DNA from: Macquaria australasica
Lineage: Eukaryota > Chordata > Actinopteri > Centrarchiformes > Percichthyidae
Length of the DNA: 64,000 bases
Reading direction: 5' to 3'
NCBI GenBank assembly: GCA_005408345.1
Contig: SEMN01000087.1
Location: forward strand, 682,001-746,000
Shown: piece after piece, positions 40,087-49,482 of the stretch
Position numbering within the stretch: the first letter of the stretch is position 1
Layout of the letters: each line of letters starts with the position of its first letter
Program-made: the position numbers and the translations under genes
Notes under the pieces: generated by a model
Database searches by the model: none
Told to the model about the DNA's origin: nothing
What the model saw: the letters and a program-made list of their open reading frames with translations, nothing else

Positions 40087-40600
40087 TTTCCTTCTTTTTT
40101 TTCTTAAAGCTGCTATAATCAATATTTTCATAATAACAAATGATGAAATGACTGTGTGTGTATGAAAAGTGTCGCTCACAGGGACGAACCCACAGATAAT
40201 TATCACCCGACTCTGCAGTTCAGCTGTACGGACCTTTTATAGCATCTTTCAGCTCATTGTTTTGGTTTTACTGCAAGTTTACTGTTTTGGTTCAGTCTCA
40301 CTGCTCTTATCAGACAGTTGTTTTCAGAAAAAAGCTCTAAAAACCAGTTGTACACTACCTGCCCAGCACCAAACGACAGACAGTCAAAGTTGGCAACTAG
40401 CTTGTGAACATAATGAAATATTTAGTGGCTAAAGAGCCAGATATTTCCCTCCAGGAGACCAAAAACAGAGCTCAAAGGAGAGTGAATATTGGACTTACAT
40501 TCACTGGGTGGCCAAACACATGACTTAAAATTAATATAAATGTTGCTCCCTATGTGCTGGACCTGTAAATTAGCAATTGTTAGCTAACAAGCAAGGCTTT
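40087..40600. mobile_element. DNA-transposon-derived repeat (family B)
   Basis: The left end TTAAAGCTGCTATAATCAAT recurs inverted at about 21231-21251 (ATTGATTATAGCCACTTTAA). The interior stretch with TTTTATAGCATCTTTCAGCT recurs at about 14337-14450. The right boundary is uncertain. Confidence 0.5.
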
Positions 40601-40667
40601 ATAGGATGATTATAATATGTTAGTGTTGTTTTTAAAGCTAAGTAATGAGTTAATGCAGGTTTAAATT

Positions 40668-41140
40668 TAAGGAATAGTTCAACATTTTGGGAAATACACT
40701 TATTTGCTTTCTTAGCGAGAGTTAGATGGCGATACCACTCTCATATCTGTCCGGGAGCAGTGACTTCCTGGAGTCCTGGAGTCTTCCTGGACTATTTCTT
40801 AGACAGATGGCCAAGAAATAGTCCGGCACATAACTCCTCATAAAAACACAATTTGTCGTTTTTACACTTTGTTTTGTGAACTGATTAAACAAACAAGATA
40901 TAACGCGTTAATTAGTGAGCTTTACAGGTGCTGGTAGCTGGATTTGGTTACCTTTCGACAGAGCCAGGCTAGCTGTTTGGCCCTGTATCCAGTCTTTATG
41001 CTAAGCTAAGCTAACCGTCTCCTGGCTGTAGCTTCATAATTATCCTACAGATATGAGAGTGGTGTCAGTCTTCTCCTACAGCTCTCTGCAAAAAAGCAAA
41101 TTTGTGTATTTCCAAAAATGTCAAGCTATGTCTTTAAATC
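40668..41140. mobile_element. Long inverted-repeat MITE (family E), copy 1
   Basis: It starts AAGGAATAGTTCAACATTTT followed by GGGAAATACACTTATTTGC and ends with the inverted counterpart TTTGTGTATTTCCAAAAATG...TTTAAA. Paired inner motifs include ACCACTCTCATATCTG and ATATGAGAGTGGT. It is non-coding. Confidence 0.75.
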
Positions 41141-41258
41141 TTTGTGCATGTTTGGGCTAAAGGCTCAAATACATTCCTTTTCCCTGTGAGGAAGATAACC
41201 AAGTGTCATAGTCAAAAGTGAATTACTAAATCTCTGTCAAGTGACCCTCTGTGAGTAC

Positions 41259-41336
41259 CTCATTTGGCAGCGTTTGCGCAATGTCACTGCGACCTCTATG
41301 TAAGATGTCCGTCAGCAGTTCCCACATCTCCACTGC
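41259..41336 (-). CDS. Candidate coding exon of an unidentified gene
   Basis: It is 78 bp, phase 0 at both ends. The acceptor has a good pyrimidine tract (TGTGTCCCTCAG) and the donor is GAG-GTACTC. It translates without a stop to AVEMWELLTDILHRGRSDIA then QTLPNE, a leucine-rich helical sequence such as occurs in ARM/HEAT-type proteins. Codon use and splice sites look real, but I do not recognise the protein. It could belong to the same minus-strand gene as the exon at 25818-26015. Confidence 0.42.
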
Positions 41337-42637
41337 CTGAGGGACACAATGAGGCCAGAGGAAGTTCATCAGCGGGTCACTCTTAATTGCACTGCAAAGG
41401 GTGTTTCTCTCTTTATTTTACATTCCAGGCCATCATCTCTTTCTTACCTCCTCGTTATCCCCCTCGGAGGGATGAGCGGCAGAGGTAGACAGATGACATT
41501 TGTCCTCCCTGGACTGAATTTTAAGCAGTTTATTGAATTAAACATTGTGGCCTTGGTGGATATTCCCTGTCAGTGATGGCTGTTATTGAATGCTATAACT
41601 AAAGCTAAAATTAGGTTGTGAATACTCCTTTCAGCAAATATTTATTTTCCAAATGTGGCCAGTGGGAGAAGGAAAATGTTGATGATGCCTGGTTTCAGTT
41701 TTAATTAGAAGATGAGAGGGAATGGCCAACTCTCCAAGGAACGGAGGAGGACTGGTGGGATTTCATAATTTCAAGCGCAGAATTTTAAAATATGAGGTTG
41801 TCTCACTGATTATACAGCACTGTTTGCAAACATAACATTGTTCAAAAGAATACTTTTAAAGCCAAAATGCTTTATGAGAGTCTAAGAAGACATAAATAAG
41901 GAAAGCTTGGTATATCTTTCACTATTTAGATTGGCAGCCTGCAACTGTCAATAAATCTTACTGCTCCTTAGTCCTCCCTGCTAGTCCTTGCAGCTATTGC
42001 ACAAACATATACTGCAGGTCTACAATGTCCTGATCTGATAACATCTGATGGAGCGGCATTCGACCATCATTAATTCCATTTTTTTACACCTGTGTTTTTC
42101 CTGTTTTGACATGTCAGAACGTCTTCTACCTCCTTTTGACTGGGGTTTGACCGTTTTGTCTTATTCTCCAACACTACCACCAGAGGGCTCCGTAAAGTTA
42201 GAAATGGTTCGATTTTAGTTTTTGTATTTCAGTCACTTCTGTTTCAAACAGGTTCACCTATTCCCTCCTAAACTGAAGATAATTAAAATCTCTCTGAAAC
42301 AAAGTCATATAACACAAACACCACCATGATGTTTCTTACTAAATCCTGACAAATTAGGGTCCCATACTGTATGTGGGGAAGCTTGACATGAAAACTTTTG
42401 GTAGTCCTTGTTAGACCAGTTTCTCCATATTCACAGCTCTAATTTCCTCACTTAGCCTCTCAGTAAACCTTCATTCAGTCATTGTCTTGCCTCATGATGT
42501 TTTGTAGGAGTCTTTCTAATAATCCCACTAGAAAAGCTGATATTAATTACAATTCCCACATTGGATAATTAAAAAAAAAGAAAAGAAAATTGTCGCCTAG
42601 TAATCACAGCATTAAGAAATCATGTAACAAAGCAATG
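41337..42637. other. Gene-free stretch
   Basis: Nothing is recognised between the candidate exon and the alpha-tubulin fragment. Confidence 0.45.
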
Positions 42638-42785
42638 CTTCAGCCCAGTGGGCGGCCGGTAGTTGGTGCCAACCTTGAAGCTTCCCTTGACCTTGAAACC
42701 AGTGGAGCACCAGTCCACAAACTGGATATTGTGCTTTGTTTTGATGGTGGAAATGGCAGCATTGACATATTTGGGAAACATCTGG
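42638..42785 (-). pseudogene. Alpha-tubulin pseudogene fragment
   Basis: Minus-strand translation gives [20 protein letters not shown], then CSTGFKV and NYRPPT. This is the conserved alpha-tubulin block around VNAAIATIKTK and FVDWCPTGFKVGINYQPPT. A short duplication of TTCAAGGT adds about six residues inside it, the frame slips just upstream, and no tubulin sequence is recognisable on either side. It is best read as a piece of a processed pseudogene. The plus-strand frame over it (42590-42904) is its shadow. Confidence 0.8.
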
Positions 42786-43059
42786 TTGGATGGCTTGAAG
42801 GTGATTTGAAGACACTGCTAACTGCTCACAAAACAAAACCTTCTCAATGTTATGTTCTTAAATTGGAGTTTGGAGTTTTAAATGCAGCGTTCAAGTACTT
42901 CTGAGAAGCATCTGTTTGCAATTAAATACATGAAGAGGAGTTTATTTTGTGTGTTTTTGGTCGGAAACTAAATAATAAACTATATATAACATACTTTCCC
43001 CAACTTTTACCTACTGTTCTCTCTTTTTTTTTTTTTTATTGCCGTGCACAGTTAACTAT

Positions 43060-43271
43060 CCCTGACCGAGGATTACCGAGTGTGGGATTGTCTGCGTGTT
43101 CAGTTTGATGCCGATATGTACGACAGCACGTGAAGGCAACGTTTGTTACAGTACAGTGTATCATGGCGCAGAAGAGGCCAAAGAGATCCGCGGCATCAAA
43201 CTTTAATTTCAGCCCGATTTGTAAGGCGTTGACGAGCCGTACTCTGTGAAATTGTTAACATCGGGCGAAGA
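43060..43271 (+). other. CpG-containing candidate first exon or promoter
   Basis: After a T-rich run the sequence becomes CpG-rich. It holds ATGGCGCAGAAGAGGCCAAA (ATG at 43163, 28 codons to a stop) and ends in a strong donor (AATGCTG-GTAAGT) at 43271. It may be a non-coding first exon of a plus-strand transcript, possibly an alternative KLHL21 leader. Nothing ties it to a gene with certainty. Confidence 0.25.
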
Positions 43272-43636
43272 CAAATGCTGGTAAGTTGGCTAAAACGGAT
43301 CTGGACTGTTTCTTAAGGTCGTTGTTTTCTCCAAGCGGAGGAAAGATGGACAGGAGCAGTAACGCATACGTTACGTCCGACAGGAAAATAACGCTGCGAG
43401 CTTCGTATAAACATGACATTACTTTAATTTTCTTGGGCGGTGAAAGGGAGCGCTTCACAATCACGTTATATCACATAATAACTAATGGCCCTCATAGCTC
43501 TTAAACTGGTATTTTGAAATTGAGTCGTTACGGTTATGCGTTAAGTTGCTGAACAATTTTCACCAATCCTTGTTGTGTGTGTCGTTAGGATCATCATAAT
43601 AATAATAATGCATTAGCTTTTAGTGACACTTCATCT

Positions 43637-43640
<4 letters not shown>

Positions 43641-43667
<27 letters not shown>
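43641..43667. repeat. (GT)n microsatellite
   Basis: This is an uninterrupted GT run of 13 units. Confidence 0.95.
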
Positions 43668-44039
43668 GCTTTGGGCCTAGCATTGTATCTGAGCCGTGAT
43701 CCAGCATTAGCTGCCACATTTGAATATTATCATGGCTTTGGGAAGAGAGGAGTGACATTTCTTTCCCAAAGCTGAGGCCTCACCGTGCTCTGCTGATGCA
43801 AATGTTTATTATAACTTCTAACTTCTTGTTACAGGAGCAGGAATTACAGAAATGCATGGGGAAGATGTAGGAGCACATCGCTTGGTATTTGAAATGATCC
43901 CTGGAGACATAATAACATGAAACAAGAAGTCTTATTCTGCCCATTAATACAAGACTAATGGATAATTTGCTGCTGTAGTCACTTGGCAGTAGCCAGACTG
44001 TAAGCTCAGTCACCAAAAGTTTTACTTGACCTTGGAGGT

Positions 44040-44565
44040 CACAGACACAGTAGTAGAAGAAGAAGTAGAGAGGAGATCTTTTATTTGAGTAAAAATAGCA
44101 ATACAACAGTATATAAATATTCCATCACAAGTAAAAGTCCTGCATATAAAATTCTACTTAAGTGAAAGTACATAACTAGTTGCAGCAGAAACTACTTAAA
44201 GTGTCAAAAGTAAAAGTACTCATTATGTAATGTGCACCTCTCAGATTGTTATATTTACAACATTTACAGTATATTATTTGACTACTATTATTCTATGCAA
44301 TATAATATTACTGATGAATTATAATGTAAGCAGAATTTGAACTATTTCAAGGTGGAGCTACATTTGAACAATTCTACATAAGTGTTGGGTAGTTTAATCT
44401 ATAAGAATGTATGCTGTGAAATAAATGCAGTTTCCCTCTCAAATGTACTGGAATAGAAGTATCAAGTAATATCAAATTTAAATGCTTGAGTAAACACAAG
44501 TACCTCAGCGTTGTACTTAAGTACAGTACTTGAGTAAATGTGCTAAGTTTCACTCCACCCCAGCA
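44040..44565. mobile_element. hAT-like MITE, family A, copy 4
   Basis: It runs from the AGAAGAAGTAGAGAGGAG region, through AAAGTAAAAGTACTCATTAT, to TTGAGTAAATGTGCTAAG and CTCCACCCCAG. Both ends have drifted. Confidence 0.7.
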
Positions 44566-45315
44566 GTGCAGATGCTTGCTGAGACCCTGCTTGAAAATGG
44601 GTTGTTGACTTTACAGGACAGTGATTGGCACCATTATACGGTTAGGCCCACTTAGATGGTGTCTTGCAGTGTGTGATTGCATAATAAGTTTTACAACCAA
44701 AAGTGCACTATTTAGATGAGACACTGCGGCATCAACATACCAACAATCTATTCATTCTCACACTGTCCCTTCTTCTGAGTGTTGTTGCTGCTAGTAGCCT
44801 CGTGCTGGCCTTCCTCCGTGGGGAATGAGATGAGTGTGGTGTGGTTGCCTTTTTATGGCCAGGCCAGTCTCAGCTGTGGAGAACCAGGGGTTTATGTCTC
44901 TTGGCCCCAGCAGCCTGGAGCGACAGCAGAGAGAGCAGTTGTCTCGGTACCAGGTGCTGCGCTGGACCACATGAATCTGAGCAGTTATTTTACAGATTGG
45001 GTCAACATGTTGATGATTTGATGTCTGTATTACTGCAGACAAAAAGGCCTTCCAGGTTAAATGCTTCTTTTCCTATTCTCTGTCATGTCGTCATTATTTT
45101 GATATTCAAAGTAGTCTAAGCTTGACACTTGCAAACTAAAATATGAATAGCCAAATTTCAGCATGATAATTCTGTACACAGTAGAGGTATTCTACTGTTA
45201 TGATGACTGATACTGAGATGACAAAAATGCAAAACAGTGTCGAAGCCTGTATGTAAATTGTCTTTGGTGGTAATTGCAAGCTCACGCCAGCAAGGGGCAA
45301 CGTAAGCATCCCAAC

Positions 45316-45342
45316 AGAGAGAGAGAGAGAGAGAGAGAGAGG
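45316..45342. repeat. (GA)n microsatellite
   Basis: This is a perfect AGAGAG run. The minus-strand serine/leucine frames here are its product. Confidence 0.95.
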
Positions 45343-45614
45343 ACACACTGTAAGCATCTACATGTAAACTGTTTTTGATTTACCCTGTTCACATGCACAG
45401 AACAGCTCCCAAATAATACACCCCCTCGCTGAATACTTAGACTCTTGGAAGCCACATAGTTTTATGAAGCCATGGCACAAAGTCATGCCTTGCAGTGAAT
45501 AAATCAAGCCACATTCTTTTTCAGGATTTAAATGTTGCAAGATGGATTTTACAAAATGATGCTTTGATTTTTTGCATTGTTTCCCTTTGAGGCTCCTGCC
45601 TTTGAATTCGGTTG

Positions 45615-46170
45615 GTCGGTTCACCACTTTGGTCCAGACTCAAATATCTCAGCAACTATTCGATGGATTGCCATGAATTTTTGTACAGACATTCATGTTC
45701 CCAAGAGGATGAATCCTACTGACTTTGGTGATACCCCTGACTTTTCCTCTAGTGCCACCATGAGGTTGACGTTTCTGGTTTATGTGAAATATCCCAACAA
45801 CTATTGGTTCATGACCCGTCCAGGATTATTTGTAATAATTTTATTACTCTGTCAAGTTTTCATCTAGCGCCATCATCAGGTCAAAATGTAGTTTGTCCAG
45901 TATTTTGGTTTAATGACCAAATACCTGTAAAACTAATCAGCCCCATCAGCCTCAGCTGTACTTTGTGTTTGGTGCTAATTTGCAAACATTCGCGTGCTAA
46001 CATGCTCAACTAAGATGGTAAAAATGTTAAACATTTTGCCTGCTAAACATCAACACGTTAACATTGTCATTGTGAGCATGTTAGGATGCTTATGTTATAA
46101 TTTAGCTTAAATCACAGCTGTGCCTAGGTACAGTCTCACAGAGCTGCTAGCATGGTTGTAGACTCTCAGT
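45615..46170 (+). repeat. Interspersed repeat (family D), copy 2
   Basis: It runs from TTCACCACTTTGGTCCAGAC through GGATTGCCATGAATTTTTGT and CATCTAGCGCCATCATCAGG to AGCTGCTAGCATGGTTGTAG. It is the most complete copy in the window. The 96-residue open frame over 45577-45867 is repeat sequence, not a gene. Confidence 0.82.
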
Positions 46171-47584
46171 CTTGTTCTTGGATGTTTTAACTCTGATTCA
46201 ATAGGTTCATTTAGTCATTTAGCCTTAAAGTCAAAGTCATCTCAGAGTTTCTACTTACAGTAGTTCTGATTGTTTGCCTGTCTCCAAATACAGGAATAGA
46301 CCCTCTCATTAACCATTTTAAGGAATAGAAAATAACACACGCCACCTATCCTCTAGAGTTTTGGCGAGGACGTTACTCAAGTCCTCTGACTAACAGCATT
46401 GTATCTCTCTGAGTGTTTTTCTCCTGAATATAACTGCAGGTCACGAGCTCAGCTCCAGGGGCAGACAGGCTAATACTGTTACGGTACGTGATGAAAGGGG
46501 GCAAAGGGTCCCTTTCACCCACATATCCAGGCTGTGTAGGTCATATTCTGGCAGTTACACTGGTCTCTCTGTACTCCTCACTCATAGCAGTGAGATTGTT
46601 TCCACTACCTCTACTGTTTCCCTCCCGCTCACCTCCCCTCTCTCCCTTCGTTGACAGTATAAATTTCTGTCAGCTATTGTTGGAGCTCGATGGTAAACAC
46701 ACTGATTGTAAGTTGCTCAATACTTCTGACTGTTGGAGTATTAAGCTACCCTCTGTTGGAAGATTTTGAGAAATCATCACCTTGTGATAATGTGTAGTAA
46801 AAGATAAAACGGCTAAAGCACAGATGTAATAGTTGAATCACTCCACTTTTGTGAAAGAAGATTTTCAGTCTTTGTAACAGTAAGAAATCACATACACGGC
46901 TGAGTGAAAGCAAAGCTCGTCACGTCTGTGTAAGAAAATGCCATTATCCCCTCTAACGTAAAGACAATCACTTATGCAGAAGTTAGGAAGGTGTGTTTTT
47001 TTCCAGTGCAGGTCTGGGTTGTGTGGTCCCGTCTGCCCTTCAGGAGAGCAGTTTGATCCCTCACAGAGCTATGTGCACCGCTGCATTGTTGAACCCTTGT
47101 GTGGAATGTGTGGTAAGTCCTTTGGCCAGAGGACCAGGGGCTTTATTACAACCTTTAAACAAATCTCTGTAAGGAGATACCTGTGTATTTTGAGAAGGAA
47201 TGATCATCTCCAAATATTGACAAGAATCCTAGATGAGCCTTTAATGCAGATTTCTACTAACTCAATCGCAACTTTTTAAGTATACAGTGTCAAAATCAAC
47301 TATACTTCTGAGCAGCCGTGAATGATTCACAGGATCATAGTGTCGTATACATGTCAGAATTTGAAGCAGTCTTTTCAAAACCTTTTCTAGGGTCAAGATT
47401 TGATCAATTATTTTGTGGCGTTTCACTAAACAGATTTGAATGGGAATGAAAAAATCTACATTTGGGGTCTCAAGACAAAAATATGAAAGAAATTGGAGTT
47501 ATTCCATATTTACTATACTGGTACATTAAATTCCGTAGCCAACTGTAAATGTAAATATGTCATGAATGATTTCAACATTTATGA
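46171..47584. other. Gene-free stretch
   Basis: Short segments at about 46440-46485 and 46991-47113 are bounded by AG and GT signals on the plus strand but give no recognisable protein. No repeat is assigned. Confidence 0.4.
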
Positions 47585-47900
47585 CCAGGGCTGCAACTAA
47601 CAATTAATTAATGTTCAAATATTTTCTTGATTAATTGTTTGGTCTGTAAAATGTCAGAAAAAAATCACAATTTCCCACAAGGTGACATACCAACAGTCTA
47701 AAACTCAAAGATATTCAGTTTAGGGCTGCAACTATTTGTATTATTGCAGATTATTTTCTCAATTAGGTCTAATCAATTATTCGTTTTAGTCTAGAAAATG
47801 TCAGAAAATAGTGTGAAATGTCCATCACAATTTCCCACAGTCCAAAGTGATGTCTTCAAATGTATTGTTTTGTCCGACCAACAGTCCAAAACCTGAAGAT
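47585..47900. repeat. Interspersed repeat (family C), two heads in tandem
   Basis: CAGGGCTGCAACTAACAATT at about 47588 and TAGGGCTGCAACTATTTGTA at about 47723 are two starts of the same family placed one after the other. Each is followed by TTTCCCACA-type segments. It abuts the reversed family D copy. Confidence 0.7.
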
Positions 47901-47904
47901 GAAG

Positions 47905-48325
47905 GCACTAGATGAAAAGCTAAGGGATCACCTAAGTTATTACAATGAATCATCTGGGGACCATGAATTTGTGTACCAAATTTCATGGCAATCCATCCAT
48001 TAGGTGTCGAAATATTTCAGTCGGGACCACAAATGTTGCTAGAGGAAAAGTTAGGCAATAACCAAAGTCAGTACGATTGATCCTCTGGGGACCATGAATG
48101 TTTGTATGAAATGTTGTACCAATCCATCAAATGGATGTTGAGATATTTCACTGGATAAGTGTAAATTATGACTGACTGGTGGGGCGGGATCAAAAGTCAG
48201 GGGATCACCAAAGTCAGTAAGATTCATCCACTGGGGACCGTAAATGTCTGTACACAATTTCATGGCAATTTATTCAATAGTTGTTGAGATATTTCAGTCT
48301 GGACCAAAGTGGTGGACACTTTGCA
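47905..48325 (-). repeat. Interspersed repeat (family D), copy 3, reverse orientation
   Basis: The right end is TTTCAGTCTGGACCAAAGTG, the reverse of the family start. Three internal segments repeat the GGGGACC...ATG...ATTTCATGGCAAT motif. It lies about 300 bp upstream of the candidate KLHL21 promoter. Confidence 0.8.
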
Positions 48326-48554
48326 GAATATTATGACAGGAAGCTCTGTGTTTTGGTCTGTTGCTGTGCTGATGGGGGTGAGGAGGCCCAGGCTCAGTTG
48401 GCTCCTCTCTGAAAGACCACTTACTTACGCTGACTGACCACAGAGACATACCAGTGGGGGGGTTTATACTCTCCCCACAGCGTCAGCCCACAGCATGTTA
48501 GGTGTTCTCCCCCAAATCTACCCCCACCCTTGCCTGGAAATGGACACTGCTGGT

Positions 48555-48711
48555 GTATTTATAGCCCCTGAGCACAAGCGAGCTCTCTTTCTTAAACACG
48601 GATAAGGAGCTGGTCATATTCACCAGAGTCGCGCTGAGCTTTGCTGTCGTATATTCTCGACTGTTGAACGCTGTCACTTTGCTTGTGAAACGAACCTGAA
48701 GGGCTCGTCAG
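48555..48711 (+). promoter_or_regulatory. Candidate KLHL21 core promoter and 5' untranslated exon
   Basis: A TATA-like TATTTATAG lies at about 48556-48564, after a C-rich block. About 25-30 bases further on begins a GC-balanced stretch that ends in a good splice donor (CGTCAG, then GTAGGG) at 48711. The matching acceptor would be TCTGTTTTAG at 49424, so the coding exon would start at 49425. No transcript is available, so this first exon is an inference. Confidence 0.4.
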
Positions 48712-49159
48712 GTAGGGGAAACAATAGGTTGGGTTTATTTATTTAAAAATTCTTGATTTATTTGAATCAGTGCTGAATCAGTACATTGCTTACATGTTTG
48801 GTTGTATAGTTTCTAACATAACCACTACTTACAGGTGAAATTAACTGATGGAAATGAATGTAGTTGTTTGCTTTTACGCATTTCATCTGGCACTGAGGAT
48901 GTAGAAGTTAAATTCATACATCTCTTTTGCTTTTGATCTTTGTTAGGACCTTTTTGACTGTGAAACTTTCTTGAATCTTGTTAAACGTCATCATAGCCAT
49001 TTCTTAATGCCTTCACCATTATAGACCACTTTGTAAAGAGTCATGTTTGACAATGGTGTACATGCTATAACAGCTGCCATGATTAGTATAAAATTCCCTA
49101 GTTAGAGCTTCTCATTTGTGAGGATTTTCTGCCTTTCTTGGTCTTAATTGATTGTCAAC

Positions 49160-49352
49160 TGAATATCTTTCATTTTAGACTGTTGTTTGGTCAAAACAAG
49201 CAATTTGAAGACGTCTACTTTGGCTTTAGGAAACTGTGATGGGTATTTTTCACTATTTTGTGACATTTTATAGACCAAACAGTTACTTGATTAATCAAAA
49301 TAAATTGGCACATGAATTGATAATGAAAGTAGTCGTTAGTTGCAGCCCTACG
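49160..49352. repeat. Interspersed repeat (family C) in the KLHL21 5' region
   Basis: It contains ACATTTTATAGACCAAACAG and ends AGTAGTCGTTAGTTGCAGCC. It lies between the candidate 5' exon and the KLHL21 coding exon, so it would be intronic. Confidence 0.7.
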
Positions 49353-49424
49353 TGGTATGTAACATATAATGGTATGTAACATGGGTTGTGTTTGATGTAT
49401 GTTTCTGGTGTTTATCTGTTTTAG

Positions 49425-49442
49425 ATGAGGACAACATTCTGA
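49425..49442 (+). promoter_or_regulatory. Short upstream ORF in KLHL21 5' leader
   Basis: If splicing uses the acceptor at 49424, the leader begins with ATG AGG ACA ACA TTC TGA. This is a five-codon upstream ORF that ends 40 nt before the KLHL21 start codon. Such small upstream ORFs usually lower translation of the main frame. It depends entirely on the acceptor choice. Confidence 0.35.
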
Positions 49443-49482
49443 GCACAACCACCGGAAACAAAGACACCCAGTGATAGGAGCG

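Noticed and set aside
44779..45042. GC-richer segment open on both strands, possible exon
   Set aside because: Three different frames look equally protein-like, no frame matches a known family, and splice signals conflict.
45577..45867. 96-residue plus-strand frame
   Set aside because: It is the family D repeat; the same peptide pieces recur in the other copies.
46991..47113. Cys-rich plus-strand segment between CCAG and GTAAGT
   Set aside because: Splice-like borders are present, but the peptide (CRSGLCGPVCPSGEQFDPSQ...) matches no domain I know and no partner exon is seen.
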